NCBI GenBank assembly: GCA_038363925.1
Contig: JAQQWL010000006.1
Location: 5,498,501-5,562,500 of the forward strand
Length of the DNA stretch: 64,000 nucleotides
Source: Apiospora phragmitis
Lineage: Eukaryota; Ascomycota; Sordariomycetes; Amphisphaeriales; Apiosporaceae
Direction: 5' to 3'
Below, one piece after another: positions 37,042 to 49,480 of the stretch (its first letter is position 1; the number at the start of each line of letters is the position of its first letter). Under the pieces are notes generated by a model. It made no database searches, had not been told where the DNA came from, and saw only the letters and a list, made by a program, of their open reading frames with translations. The position numbers and the translations under genes are program-made.

Positions 37042-38466
37042 ATGTTATACCAACGCCTCCTGACGGGCTTAATCCCCGGCTTACTACTCCACTCAGTTTC
37101 CGTCAGCGCGTGCCCCAAAGCACCCCAGCACCCAACCGCAGACAAGGCCGTCATCAAGCGCGACGTCGCCATCATCGGCGGCGGCTCCTCAGGTACCTAC
37201 CTGGCCGTCCAGCTCAAGGACGCCGGCAAGAGCCTCGCCGTCGTCGAGCCCAAGGCCCAGATCGGCGGCCACGCCGAGACCTACATCGACCCGGCCACAG
37301 GCATCCCCATCGACATCGGCGTCGTCGTCTTCGAGAACACGACGATCGTCAAGAACTACTTTGCGCGCCTCGGCGTGCCCCTGACTGATAATGCCAGTAT
37401 TTCGGCGACCGCAAACGGGACGGTGCCTGTGGACTTCTCCACGGGGCAGATCGATGCGGCCTACCCCGCCCGACCAGGCCGCCGTGGCCGCCGCGCTCGC
37501 GGGGTACGCGGCCCAGCGCGCCAAGTACCCGGCCCTCGAGACGGGCTTCAACCTGACGTACCCGGTGCCCGAGGATTTGCTGCTGCCCTTTGGCGAGTTC
37601 CTGACCAAGTACCACCTCGAGGCCCTCGCGCCCGTCGCCTTCCTCGTCAGCCAGGGCATCACCCCGTACCTCAACGTCAGCACGCTGTACGTCTTCAAGA
37701 ACTTCAACCCGCTTCAGCTGACCCAGCCGCTGCTGACGACGGCGCACCACAACACGCACGAGCTCTACGCCAACGCGCTGGCCGAGCTCGGGTCCGACGT
37801 CCTTCTGCAGACTAGCGTCAAGGAGGTTAATCGGGGCAGCGGCAGGGGGACCCCGTCCGGATCACGGTCCAGACCCCCGAGGGCACCAAAATCATCGAAG
37901 CCAAGAAGGTCGTCTTCGCGGCCCCGCCGGTCCTGGACAACTTCGCCGGCTGGGACCTGTCCGCAGACGATACGGCCCTCTTCGGCCAGTGGCACGCGAG
38001 CGGCTACTACACAGGCATCCTCGAGAACGCGGGGATCCCGGCCAGCATCACGCAGCTGCAGAACTCGGGGCCCAGCAAGCCCTTCCGGCTGCCCGAGCTG
38101 CCCGGCCCCTACATCTTCGGCCAGGTCGCGGTCGCCAACGTGACGCAGGTGTATTACGCCAACGCCGAGGCGGTCTCGGTCGAGGCCGCGCAGGCCGATA
38201 TCCTCGCCAACCTGGAGCGGTTCAAGGCCGCCAACGGGATCCCCTCGGCGTCGCAGCCGTCGTGGCGCACGTTCTCGTCGCACGCGCCGTTCAACCTCAT
38301 GGTGTCCAAGGAGGCTATCCAGGACCGCTTCTACGAGAAGGTCTTTGCGCTTCAGGGGACGCGCAATACATACTACACCGGTGCGGCGTGGACGACGCAG
38401 GCGTCCAACTCGATCTGGGAGTTCTCGGATCAGTACCTCCTGCCGATCCTGATGGCTGCACTGTGA
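37042..38466 (+). CDS. secreted FAD-dependent amine-oxidase-like oxidoreductase (two apparent 1-bp indels)
   Basis: A single exon of 474 aa once one extra and one missing base are balanced. Residues 1-23 look like a signal peptide (LLTGLIPGLLLHSVSVSA). The dinucleotide-binding motif DVAIIGGGSSGTYLA (GGGSSG at 46-51) is followed by VVEPKAQIGGHAETY, the usual flavin amine-oxidase/phytoene-desaturase start. It resembles fungal FAD oxidoreductases of the beta-cyclopiazonate dehydrogenase group; the substrate is unknown. Frame changes occur at the C4 run 37464-37467 (+1) and the G5 run 37845-37849 (-1). Both sides are well conserved in style (DQAAVAAALAGYAAQ; VRITVQTPEGTKIIEAKK). The upstream ATG 36877 was rejected because it precedes the TATA box and adds unlike sequence. 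Confidence 0.75.
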
Positions 38467-39105
38467 GGGTAATTGATGGTGGTTACTATGTATTAATACG
38501 GGGAGATTGCATGAAAGAAACGGCCAACGATGGTATTAAATAATAATCTTAGTCTGTTTTCCTCCCACGGGTGTCTTCACTCGTGGCGTCATGATATCAG
38601 TCACTTTGTACTCCCTCAAGAACCGCTTCTCTTCTATTGTGTAATATTTTAGCATATAACCATTGAGTCGCATTAGTCAAGTGCCGTACCCTAGGTCAAA
38701 TTCTCTTGTGTCATTTACCACCAGTCACATAGTTATCGTCTTCAAATGTAAATAATGTGTCCGAATGGCTAACATCTACTCATTCAAGGAGAGTTCATAA
38801 GGGGGAAGTGAAAGATGCCAATGCGGTATATTGGTTTCAATTCAGAAGGTTATAGACTGTAGTCAACCTGAAATATACAGACATGGATGCTGAGCCAACA
38901 TCGTCATTCAAGTTTGGTCCCTCCCCTGTTTCCCCAGCCGTGACTGCTGCTGTCAGTTTGCCAGAGCCACGACACTGCAGGTCGTGTAGTACCCTGGTCA
39001 AACATCACATCGGTGATGGTGACAACGCCATCCTGGAGGGCTGATATTCCGCGATCTCGTAATCATCAGCAGGATAAGGGTAAACTGCTTCCCCGATGCA
39101 CCAGG
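38467..39105. other. convergent intergenic region
   Basis: 639 bp without a supported gene, between the stop of the FAD gene and the stop of the small secreted protein gene. Confidence 0.5.
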
Positions 39106-39321
39106 CTAGCCGCACATCTTAGTATGGCGACAGACTCCTGTTTGCCTTGGCATGAATTGTGCCGCAGCAGGCCCCGGCTGGGCTGTTGGGTAGGGGGCGG
39201 CGGCGGCCAGGCGTGGAGTTGGGTCCAACGTGACCGTGATTGTGACAGTGTTTCCGTAATTGGCGGCTTTAGCGGCAGAGAATGCCGAGAAACTGGCAAC
39301 GAAGGTGACAAGGAACTTCAT
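39106..39321 (-). CDS. small secreted protein, 71 aa
   Basis: ATG at 39321-39319 opens a single-exon frame. Residues 1-19 form a clear signal peptide (MKFLVTFVASFSAFSAAKA). The mature part is about 52 residues, with a Thr/Val-rich strand-like stretch (NTVTITVTLDP), a Pro/Ala-rich linker and a C-terminal CRHTKMCG that places two Cys five residues apart. No family is recognised. A TATA-like TATAAAAAG on the minus strand lies about 125 bp before the start, near 39,440-39,450, and supports this ATG rather than the longer frame that begins at 39,585. It borders the AT-rich transposon block, a frequent setting for fast-evolving secreted proteins. Confidence 0.6.
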   Translation of the reverse strand: MKFLVTFVASFSAFSAAKAANYGNTVTITVTLDPTPRLAAAAPYPTAQPGPAAAQFMPRQTGVCRHTKMCG

Positions 39322-39834
39322 CTTGAGTAGGGTTTTGTTGGTTTGTAATGTAAGGAACTGGCGAGAAGTGATGTGGTGAGAACGAGGAAATGATAGTATG
39401 AGCGGCAAGGAGGAATTGTAGCAAGAGCAGTGCTCCTGCATTCTTTTTATACATACTGGTGTATCCAACCGGAGAAAGGTTAAGCGCTGAAATAGAGACG
39501 ATGTCTTCCTGTCAGGTTGACTGGCTTTAGGTAAGTATCGGAGAAACCAAAGATCAATGCAAATCAGACTTTTACGTCCAACCACAATCCACTAGAGATG
39601 GGTCCTTACAGAGCCTTTCCAATACTTATACTCACTTGGTTCGATGATGCTTGAAAACTGTTGAGTCTGTTATCGCTGACTCCTTCTTCATTCACATTAG
39701 GGACATCTATTCCAACGAGAATCAGGTAACCTATGCTCAAGTCCAAATCACGAAATGGAAACTCTGAACTGAATGTGAAGTAATCAAGTACTCATATATA
39801 AGTTAAGAGTGTTGAATGGGCTCTCGTACGTACG
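39322..39834. other. upstream flank of the secreted protein gene
   Basis: 513 bp without a gene, leading to the boundary of the AT-rich block. Confidence 0.45.
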
Positions 39835-42800
39835 GTGGTTCCGGTTTTAATCGGGGTTCAATCGTTCTATTCTGTTGTTCATGTCTATCTTCAGTACGAG
39901 CTGCGAGGGGCATCGTATGCCCCTCTTGATAAAACTGAAAAGGGGTTCGTACGCGTAGGCACGTGGCACCCCGTTTAGAGTAATATAGAAAACCTTAGTT
40001 CCTGCTATTCCAACACTGGCAGTTTTCTGTTTTGGCGATAGAATCAGCCTGTTCCCCTTTTTGGATACGGGCCTTCCCTTCCCGAGGGTCTCGTACGGAT
40101 GGGTTACGCTAATCCGGTATTCGGTGCCTGCCTGAGCCGTACAAGTGATGCTGTACCTTCTTGATATTAATTTTGTCGGGTAATAAGTCCTCTTAACTAG
40201 TTATTCCAGTCGTCCGATAATAGTGAAGGTAATAGGGGAAGTTATTATACGTTAACGTGTATTACTTCTCGTTATAAGTTAAAAAGAACGGTTTAAAAGT
40301 AGTAATAGTAATAGGGGTACCGTTATATATCGCGATACGTTACACTTTATTAAGGACGTGCGAATCTAGCCTCTCGATATACGCTTCTATACGTACGGTA
40401 AGGCTGTTTATTAAGACTATTCACTCGAGGGCCTTGTTTGAGGATACCTTAGTAAGGGCGTTTGCCAGGTTGTCCTTACTATCGATATAATAGATCTATA
40501 AGATCTCCCTTCTCTCGTACGATTCTCGGAAGGATATAATGTTAACTATAAGCCTCTTTTCGTTTATTATACCTAGCTTAACTAGGTAGTCGTAAAGAGA
40601 TCTCGAATCTATATAAAGGGTTATTAATATATTTTAAAATCTTAAAGTTCGTACGATTCTTTTAAACGTGGTACTTAATATAATACCGCTATTTATACCG
40701 GAAATCGTACCGTACAGTTCGCTAGCTAATACGCTTCGTGTAACTCTTTTATATTTCGTCGAGCTCTAGTAAACAATATTATTTTAAATCTCGAACTAGT
40801 CTTTCGTACGATTTATTTCTTAATTTAATAAGATTAAGTATTTAAATTAAGAAATTAAGTCCTTATTATTTATAAACGAGCCGTCGATAAAGATATATAT
40901 TTTTATATAATAAAAGTTAAGCGGGATATATTTTAAGCCGCGTATCGGGTTTTAAATTTATTAATTAATACGCTCGTTTAAGCTCTTAATATCCTTATTT
41001 TTTAAGGTTTATATTTAAGCGGTAATAAATAAATCGTACACTACTTTTAATTAATAAATAAAAGCTAGATATACTCCTTTTATATATTAAGAGATATATT
41101 ACTAGTTTTTATCGATAGTTTTTGAATCGATAAGCTTTAATTAGTTAACTTATCTATTTTACTTAAAAAGAATATCGTACGATTTTAATTAAATCTTGCC
41201 TCCATTAAACTCGATTAGCGTGTTTTTAGTTAAGATACTCTTTAGCTTTATACGGAATTATTCTTTTACTAGCTTTTCTTCTTCTTTTTAAGAAAAGGGG
41301 TTTATAACGAAACTAAACGTATCGTCGGTTTATATTATTATAATACCGAAAGTATCCGGTCTATTTATAATAAATAATAAATAAGCGTTATATATTAATA
41401 CTATTATTTTTAAATTTCGTACGTAATAGTTATAATACGTTTTAAATTAATAAATTCCTAATTCTACTAGTTCGTATAACGTATCCCACAAGCGAATATC
41501 CCACATAAGCGAATGTCTCACTTTTATAAATTTCTTTATAGCCTCAACCTTTTTTTATATTTTTTTACGTCTGAAAATATTATAACTTTAAAAAAAGAGT
41601 AATATAATTCTAGCGCTTTAAGCGTTTTAAAAAGACTTAATTTTAAGCGTATAAAAGGCTGTATTAATTTATTACGTCTTATTAAAAACCTTATAGCGTA
41701 GACGAAATAGTTAACCTATACGATACGAAATATTTACGAATTCTCGAAAGCTTCTAAATTTTAAAAAAATGTGATTATTCGATATATTATTAATTTAAAT
41801 ACGTGATCGTTTCTTCCCTAGCTAAGTAATATAAAAGATATAGCGAATTAACTACTTAATTTATATAACGCGGGACGCGTTAATATTAATTAAGCTTTTA
41901 ACTTCGTACGATAATAACTAGACTTCCGGACGCGTTTTAATCGAAAATTTAATTATTAAAGAGTTTTTTATAAAGATCCCGACGCGTATCGCGCGTAGTT
42001 TACCCTCGTACGGAATATAATTTATAAATATAAGATTTAAAAAAAGGATATTTATAACTTTAATAAGACCGGCTTTTTTATAAGTTAAATCTCGTTCGAA
42101 ATAGTTATAACTACCTCCGATTAATACGGAAAACCTAAGGTAATATAGTAAAAGAACCGGGAATAAGTTATAATTATCTAGGGCGTCAGATTATACGGTT
42201 ACGCCATCCTTTCGTATATTATTTTTACCGAGAAAACGCAGCTCTCTTCTTAATACGAAAATAGCTTATTACCGAAGGATTAAGTAATCGTAATTATTAA
42301 AAATAGCTAAATTATAAATAAAAAAAGCGAGGACTAAATTCAATATTTTAATTAATATACCAAGTTTTATACGAAGGGTTATTATCGCCTCTTAATTCTA
42401 AACGGCTACGAAAGCTATTATTTAATAACTTTTAAGCTCTACTATAAAAAGAACTCGATTATTATACTTTATATATTTTCTTATTCGTCGTATAAACTTT
42501 AACCTCTTAATATCGGCTATTTTCGTATATTAAAAAGGGTGTATAAAAAAGAAATTAAATATTTTATACGGGCGTATATTACTTATATCTTAAAAAAAGA
42601 CTTCCTACTAGCGTTTTTAAAAACGTTCCAGGCGACTTTCACCGTTTTAAATATATAAAAAGGCTTTTAAAAAATAGGACTCGTTTTATATAATCCGGAA
42701 TATATTATTTTATAATTAGATATAAAACTATATATTTTAACACTTCCGGGGAGGTTTTCCGGCCTATTTATTTCTTAAAAATTAAAAACTTTAAATAACC

Positions 42801-45660
42801 TAATTAAGGCTTAATTCTAAACCGAATATATTCGAAACCGTATCGTATAATATTAAAATAACTTTCCGACGTTTATTTTAATTAGCTTTAATTAAATCGT
42901 AAAGGTTATAACGTATATTATATACCGAGTTACTTTTTTAAAAAGTAAGAACGCGACACTTTAAAAAATAAATAAGATACTTAACTAGCGCCGCCGTACG
43001 AAAAAAAACGGTTATAAAATAAAGAATTATTTCGTATATAAGCTAAAAAAGACTTATAGTTTTAAAAGGACGTTAATAAATAGTTATAAAACGAATCGCG
43101 TCGAAAGAGTAATCGTACGAAAACGTTTAAGATACGTTTATAACGCTATAAAATCTACAGAGAACCCGGGCATAATACGCGTACTTATTAAAATAATATA
43201 AAAATATCTAAAGATAAAGATTCCGATTAATTTTGATATATTAAATACGTTATAGTAAAATTAACTTATATTTTATTAAAAGGGGTGTAAAAAAATAAAA
43301 CATTCGCTTATATAAGATATTCGCTTATAGGATACGTTAAGGGTAATACGATTTAAAGTAGCGTTCTTTTTAAATACCTGTTCTTAAGCTTTATTAATAG
43401 GCGTACGTAGATTAATCGGTTTAGCTTATCGTGCGACTAAGTATACGCCTGTGTAATATTGCGTAGCTCGCTTTACATATTAAAGTTTCGGATTAGGGTC
43501 GGTCCGAGGGCTAAAAAAAGTCTTTAGCTTATCCGCTAAATTATTAATAATTAAGTTAAAATAGTTTTTTTTTCTATATTTCCGTAGCTTTATATTATAA
43601 GCTTAAACTTTTCGTATAGCTTCGTAGTTTTATCCTTAATCTTTCGTACTAGCCGGGTTTTGAAAATCTTCCAGCCGGTATATTTACCCGGGTCGAATCG
43701 AATAAATTCGAAACCTTTTTATACGGCAAGGTTATTAATCTCCTCTACGTTAAACTCTTAGAACGGGTATCTAGAAGAGGTAATAACCTCGTCTTGTTAA
43801 AGCTTTACCGTTAGGTTATAATTCTTTTATTCCTTTTAAATAAGGAATACGGCGGCTTAAACGTTCCGGAGTAGGTATCTTCTTAATTATCCCCGGCCAC
43901 GGCGTACCGGAGCTATTATAATTTCCTCGATTATTAGTTCGATATTTAAGGTATTTGCCGGCTATTCTAGATCTGCTTATAATTCCGGTTAATCGTGTAA
44001 TTCTCCGGCTTCTTCTCGGTAGTACGGCTTAATTTAGGTTATTCGAAAGGCTTTCGGGCCGTTTAAGGTATCTACTCGAATTATACGATCTTTAATAGTT
44101 ATTATTTTATATAGTTTAGTTTATCCTTTTTTTCTCTCGCTAAACTAGGACTTCGCTCCGGAGCGGGAGTATTAAGATATTGTGAATAGCCGGTCCGTTC
44201 CGGGTATTTAAAGCTCGGTAAATCTCGACGTCCGCACATATTTTCCGGAATATCTTTATTATTTTCCATACGGTTTTTCTTCGTATTTAAATCTCTAGTA
44301 ACGGTGGTAAGTTCTTATTAATATAGGGGTATATTTCGAATACAAACAGGGTAAGTACTAGGCTATTAAGGTTAGCCGTGTCGTTTAATATTTTAGTTAT
44401 TATTTAAAGTATTATCTCGGTATTTATATAATAAACCGAGATTTTTTTATAAAATATTAAAAGCTTTACGTAATAAAACGTATATTCGTTCGATTTTATT
44501 TATTATTTAATAAGCTTTAATAAGTATTTATTTATAAGTAATTCTTATTATTTATACGTAGTTTCGAAACTCTTTTTAAAAATGCGTGCCTAGATTATGC
44601 GAGATATAGTTAAGGGGTCTTTAATATACGTATATTTAGCATTTATAAAAGGTATTTTAAGTATTTTATACGCTAAGCGAATATAGGAATATAACCGCTT
44701 AAAAAGACGTACTCGTATTAATTATATAAAGTATATTCTATCCGTTAATATAAACGATATTTATAATAATCTCGTAATTAAAGTTATATTTATTTTATAA
44801 CGAGAATTTAAATCTTTATAACACCGGATCGTATACTTAGTATTAAGAGCAAAACTTTTAGATCTTGTCGAGAACAGCGGGGTTGACATCGTCGTAGCCG
44901 GCGTTCTTTAAGAGAGTATAAAGCTTTTCCGTATAAAGGTGTTTAAAACGTCGGTAAAGGTATTAAAACTATTTTTTAATAAAATATAACGTTATTTTTA
45001 TACGGCCGGTATTAAAGAACGGGTGTCTTTATTTTTTAATTATAAAAAATATTTCGCTATATTTTCGTATAATGAAATTAAAGATATTATTATAATACGT
45101 TTTAAGCCGGTTAATATTATATAATAAAAATAAGAAAGGGGTTATAATATTTAAAATATAATACTTAATTATTTTTAATAAGTTTTATATATCGATTATT
45201 TTAATCGATAAGATAAGCTTTAAGCTTCCGAACTTAATTTCGGCGCTTCCCGGGGTTTAATCGATTCGTATATGTAGGTTCTCTTATACGTAAGCCTCTA
45301 CTTAAAGCTTTCCGACTATTAAAAACAAGGCGGCGCCGGTATCCTAAAGCTCTTTTTAATAAGTCTAGCTATACGGGCTGCTAAGGTTAAAGTAGTCGGC
45401 TTGTACGGTAGTTTTTAAATAAATATCTTCGCTAGTAAGCCGATAATAGAACGCGGCGTTCGTTAGGTGAGTAATACTTTATTATATATCTTTTAGATCG
45501 AGGTAGTCGTACTCTTTTTTATTATTTTCTAACTCTTTTTTATCTTTTTCTTAGTCTTAAACGAACATTTTGTATTTATCTTAAGTAAGGGGGCCTTGTT
45601 TAATATTATTATACGTTTAGAAATATTAGTTCCTTATTCGGAACTGCTTTTCGGCTAGGT
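39835..45660 (-). mobile_element. RIP-degraded Copia-type LTR retroelement, interrupted
   Basis: The block is strikingly TA-rich with almost no open frames. Read on the minus strand, degraded peptides in Copia order are visible: a pre-integrase motif near 44,950-44,870 (LYTLLKNAGYDDV-like), the start of reverse transcriptase near 43,680-43,600 (TRLVRKIKDK then YEKFKL), and the RNase H end near 40,520-40,423 (REIL, then IDSKDNLANALTK). A DNA transposon separates the two halves of the reverse transcriptase. Stops are mostly TAA/TAG where CAA, CAG or TGG would be expected, the RIP signature. The 39,835-40,400 part is less degraded and may be the 3' LTR; it holds a 9-bp-arm palindrome (39905-39925). 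No matching 5' LTR was seen, so the element may be truncated at the high-coordinate end. Confidence 0.75.
41484..43332 (+). mobile_element. RIP-degraded Fot1/pogo-type (Tc1-mariner) DNA transposon
   Basis: 1849 bp bounded by TA target duplications (41482-41483 and 43333-43334). The terminal inverted repeats start TCCCACAAGCGAATATC on the left and match the complement of the right end apart from C-to-T/G-to-A changes. Each TIR contains two copies of an AAGCGAAT motif. The plus strand reads as a degraded transposase: an N-terminal helix-turn-helix stretch near 41,600-41,760 (IILAL, KDLILSV, then KAVLIYYV) and DDE-1 domain pieces near 42,170-42,540 (YGYAILSYIIFTEKTQL; YRLLILNGYESYY; NIGYFRILK). 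Length and layout match Fot1-like elements. Stops throughout are RIP-type, so it cannot encode an active enzyme. It sits inside the Copia reverse transcriptase. Confidence 0.85.
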
Positions 45661-46070
45661 GGTTTATCGATTAATAGCCTTATTTATAACAGATTCGATA
45701 GGTTGGGTCGCGTTTCTCGGATGGAATTTGGTGCGGTGTATTGCGGTGTCATAGCATAGGCATCGTCCGTGGAAGGGCGAGGGTCGATGGACTCTCAATC
45801 CTAACATGGAGACAGTCATGGACGCAATACCCGAGTCGTCGATACCCCCAGCCACTGGCGGTGAAGCTGGAATAAGAACGACGAGTTCTTCGTAGGGGCT
45901 GATCAGTAGCTGGTCTGCCCCGTGGTAAGTCATGATACTGCTTTGGCAGCAGTAGCTTAATAAGTCGTGACATGAGGGCTGAGCACTTCAGTCTGTACAG
46001 CATGCGTTAATGCTGATATGTCGATTCTAAGATGCTGGTAACCCCAAATGGTATTGGCAGGAGTTGACTC
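45661..46070. other. flank beyond the transposon block
   Basis: 410 bp returning to normal base composition. Small frames on the minus strand here show no family resemblance. Confidence 0.4.
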
Positions 46071-46793
46071 CTATCGGGCGTGTCTGGCTGCACGCTTTCG
46101 TCGGTTTCGCTTGGCTTTCTTCCCTTTCTTGGCAGCAGCTTGAGCCAACCTCTCTCGTCGTTGCTCCATGAAGAAGTCATCGTGCGCCCTGGATCGGATA
46201 CCGAAGAGCTCAATGATCTTAGGTGCTTCCTCGGGCACTGCTTTTTTGTCATCACCTCCTCCCACAAATAACTCCGCTGGTACATCGAGAGTCAGATGGT
46301 CTTCAGTAATGTGTACACCCAATGGTGAAGGGTGCACCTTTTCGCATGACCTTGAGCGGGAACTGTTCCATGAAGCGCTCCGGGGCCTTAAGGGCTCGCT
46401 CTTGTAATCGTGGTTGAAATCCAAGTACAGCCCTCCTACCACTGGCTTGGTCGCATCCACTTCAGCGTCCAGGGTGAATTCGCCGTCGTGGTTGCTCTGC
46501 GAAAAAGTGATATTGGACTGACCGACATAGCGGAAGTCTCCCAGAAAGTAATCAAAGGCCACGACTGACGACAGTAGGAATTCGCATCAGCTGTAAGGGC
46601 CCGGGAGATACTCGGGAGTCGTCATTTGCTCGCCTTTCCCGAGCGCGGAGAGGCGGGACTTGCGGGCAGCCAGGACGACGGCGACCTTTTCTATCTCCAC
46701 CAGGCGCAATTCCTCTTTCTCTTTGGCCGCTGCGATCGCTTCTAAACGATCCTCCTCGGCTCGAGTAGCCTCAGTACTGGGAGTGTCTGGCAT
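46071..46793 (-). CDS. hypothetical charged protein with an unexplained in-frame TGA
   Basis: Family not recognised. An ATG at 46793 (MPDTPSTEATRAEEDRLEAI) begins an Ala/Glu/Arg-rich helical segment. It meets TGA at 46587-46589 after PEYLPGPYS, but the same frame stays open and coding-like to 46071 (AFDYFLGDFRYVGQSNITF; HITEDHLTLDVPAELFVGGG), ending in a highly basic tail (KKGKKAKRNRRKRAARHAR) that resembles a nuclear or nucleolar signal. No GT-AG intron of suitable length removes the TGA in frame. It may be a nonsense mutation next to the RIP block, a missed exon boundary, or two separate genes. The total would be 240 codons. Confidence 0.4.
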
Positions 46794-47134
46794 GTTGCAC
46801 TATTCGAAGTAAGTCTGATTTGTTGATGACGGTGATATGTTCCAGAGGCCCATTAATCTGTTGCAGGTGGCCCTTTTCTTTTTCTTGGCGCCTGCGCCAC
46901 TGGAGTTGGGAACACCCTGCCAATCACGTGCTGTACCTATCTTATCATCACGCAGGAGGAATATAGCTCCTGATCGGCGTAAAGCCGACAAAATCATAGG
47001 TTCTAATACAGGTCATTGAGTAGGTAAGAACAGCTATATAACTCCGAGTTCAGTGAAGTTTCGATGGGCCATCTCGCAATTGTTGGCACTGCATTCCCCG
47101 CATCTCCAGAATCTTACAGCGGGGTAAACCCTCT

Positions 47135-49148
47135 GTGCAGGCCACCATCTTGCCTGTAGGGGGTACTTATCGTCCTTTTGCCACTTTAGGCAACATCGAG
47201 CCGACGCCCGGCTTCTTTGACCCGCCGGGGTCGCCGCCGCTCGCCACGCAGATGAACTACTCGGTGCCCGTCCCGACGCTGAACAACAGAACCGCCGACC
47301 TCCTTATCGGCATGACGGTGGGGGGCAGCTCGGTGGTCAACGGTCAGTTCTTCGACCGCGCATCCCGCCACGACTACGATGATTGGGATCGCCTGGCGGG
47401 CGCGCCCTCGGGGGTGGCGAGGCTCGCTGGGATTGGGAGTCTCTCTTGCCCTACTTCAAGAAGGTTTGGTTCTGAGAAGCTGTGACGTTGTTGACAAGTG
47501 CTGACACGGACTTGGCTACCAGAGTGTGACTTTCATTGAGCCCGAGAAAGAGATTGCGGACGCGCTCAACCTCACCTGGGACTACGAGGCAGCGTATGGA
47601 GGATCGACTCCGATCTTCTCCAGCTTCGTCCCCTTCCAGTGGCCATCGGCTGGTAAGCTGCCATCACGCTCATATCTTTCCACAACTTGCATTGCCAATT
47701 GATTGATCCAGAACAGCGTTGTCACGTCATGCTTTCTCAGAAGCGGGCATAACTACAAGACAGGAATGCGCGGCCGGCGATAAGGACGGCCTGTGCTGGA
47801 TACCGGCCTCGCAGCATCCCTGGGCTTGCGTGCGGTCGCATTCTGGCCAAGGCCACTACCAGGACGTCATCCGCGATAGGCCCAACTACGATTTGCTAGT
47901 GCGACACAAAGTCACCCGAATTCTGTATCCCAACAACGACCCCGAAAAGGGGCCACCCATGGTCGAGATGCGCTCTCTGCGGGATGGTGCTGTCTTTACG
48001 AGCGTAGCCACCCAAGAAGTCATCATATCTGCAGGGGCAATCCACACACCACAGATACTGCAGAGGAGCGGGATAGGCCCCCCGGATCTCCTCAAGCGCG
48101 CGGGCATTGACGTGGTCGCCGACTTGCCTGGGGTTGGATACAACTTCCAGGATCAACCTTCCGTTCGGTTTGGCGTGAATAGTAAGTCGATTCTGCCACA
48201 CCTTTGATGTTCATTGTGCTTACTCTCACAGTCACCCGCAATCCGACCCCGAACCAAGATATGCTCAACACAGATGCGGCCTACCTGCAGACCACTCTTG
48301 ACCAATTTGCCGAGCGCCCGGCGCGAGGACCGTGGACCTTGATCTGGAACCACCAGGCCGTGTTCCTCCCGCTGGCCAACGTAACGAGCTCCTTCGAGGC
48401 TATTGTGACGTCACTCCGAGAGCAGATCGCCGACGGCACGTTCCTCACCACCCTGCCACCCGGCGCCGACGCGTCAGTGAAAAGGGGCTACCAAGCCCAA
48501 CTAGAAACTTTGGCGGGCATTTTTGAAAACTCCGCCCAGCCCATCATCGAGGTCCCCTTCGGCGGTGCCGAGTTCAGCACGCCCAGCGCCGGGGTGCCCA
48601 GCATCGGCATCCTCCTCAAGCCGCTGAGCCGCGGCGCCGTCCTGCTCAACACGGAAGACATCGATGCCGAACCGATGCTGCACTACGGGACGCTAGCTAA
48701 CGGTCTCGACGTCGACGTGCTGGCGTCGTTCCTGCCCTTCTTCCGCCGTTTGTGGGACGTGCCCACGCTCCGAGATACTCTTGGAGTGGTGGAGACCGAT
48801 CCGGGACCCAAGGTGGATACGGAGACGCCGGCGCAGGAGGTCGCGGCTTGGCTGCGGGACGTCGTCGTGGCCAGCATTGTGCATCCGTGCTGCACCGCGG
48901 CAATGATGCCGCAGGCCCACGGTGGTGTCGTGGGGCGGGATCTGCATGTCCACGGGGTCAGCGGCCTCCGCGTCGTGGATGCCAGCGTCTTCCCCGTCAT
49001 CCCCGGAACCCATCTGTCGGCGACGGTGTATGCGACGGCGGAGAAGGTGCGTTTTCCCACTATCTTCTCGCGTCTTCTTACTGAACTAACCTCTTATCGC
49101 GGTGGATAGGCCGCCGACTTGATAGTGGAACGCTGGAAATCATGGTAG
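47135..49148 (+). pseudogene. GMC oxidoreductase, 5'-truncated
   Basis: Exons to 47463, 47523-47652, 47717-48181, 48232-49046 and 49110-49148. GMC enzymes are FAD-dependent, often secreted alcohol or aryl-alcohol oxidases/dehydrogenases. The middle and C-terminal signatures are present: MTVGGSSVVNGQFFDR, QEVIISAGAIHTPQILQRSG, LPGVGYNFQDQP, and the active-site end VHPCCTAAMMP with GTHLSATVYATAEK. The first 80-100 residues, including the signal peptide and GxGxxG FAD motif, are not found upstream; the sequence before 47135 shows no such exon. One base is also missing in the G5 run 47410-47414, as expected from the APSGG...DWESLLPYFKK continuity. The 5' loss, 1.5 kb from the transposon block, argues for a pseudogene. 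Confidence 0.75.
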
Positions 49149-49480
49149 CCGTTTGGGGGCATTGATAGTGGCTGACGGGAGCCGGTGTAAGCTGCTGAAC
49201 GAGGCCCGAGTCTTTTGCCCAAACTTTACATCAGAGCTTCTTGATCACTCGTGCGTCGGGAGATGATGCAAGAAGCTACACGAGATTAGCCCATTGCAAT
49301 TTCCATGAACGTTGATTAATAGACATATATCTACACTAGGGCGAGGGCCAACAAGTCAAGTACTATCACATACGGCGTTCTAGCTTGCAAGGCCGCCAGG
49401 CGGTCAAACGCCCTCTAGTCGTCAGTGTGACCAATTTGTAAGCATTCTATCTTTTTATCTGCACGCCAGGCATGCTTCCT
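49149..49480. other. intergenic
   Basis: 332 bp with no gene visible. Confidence 0.45.
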
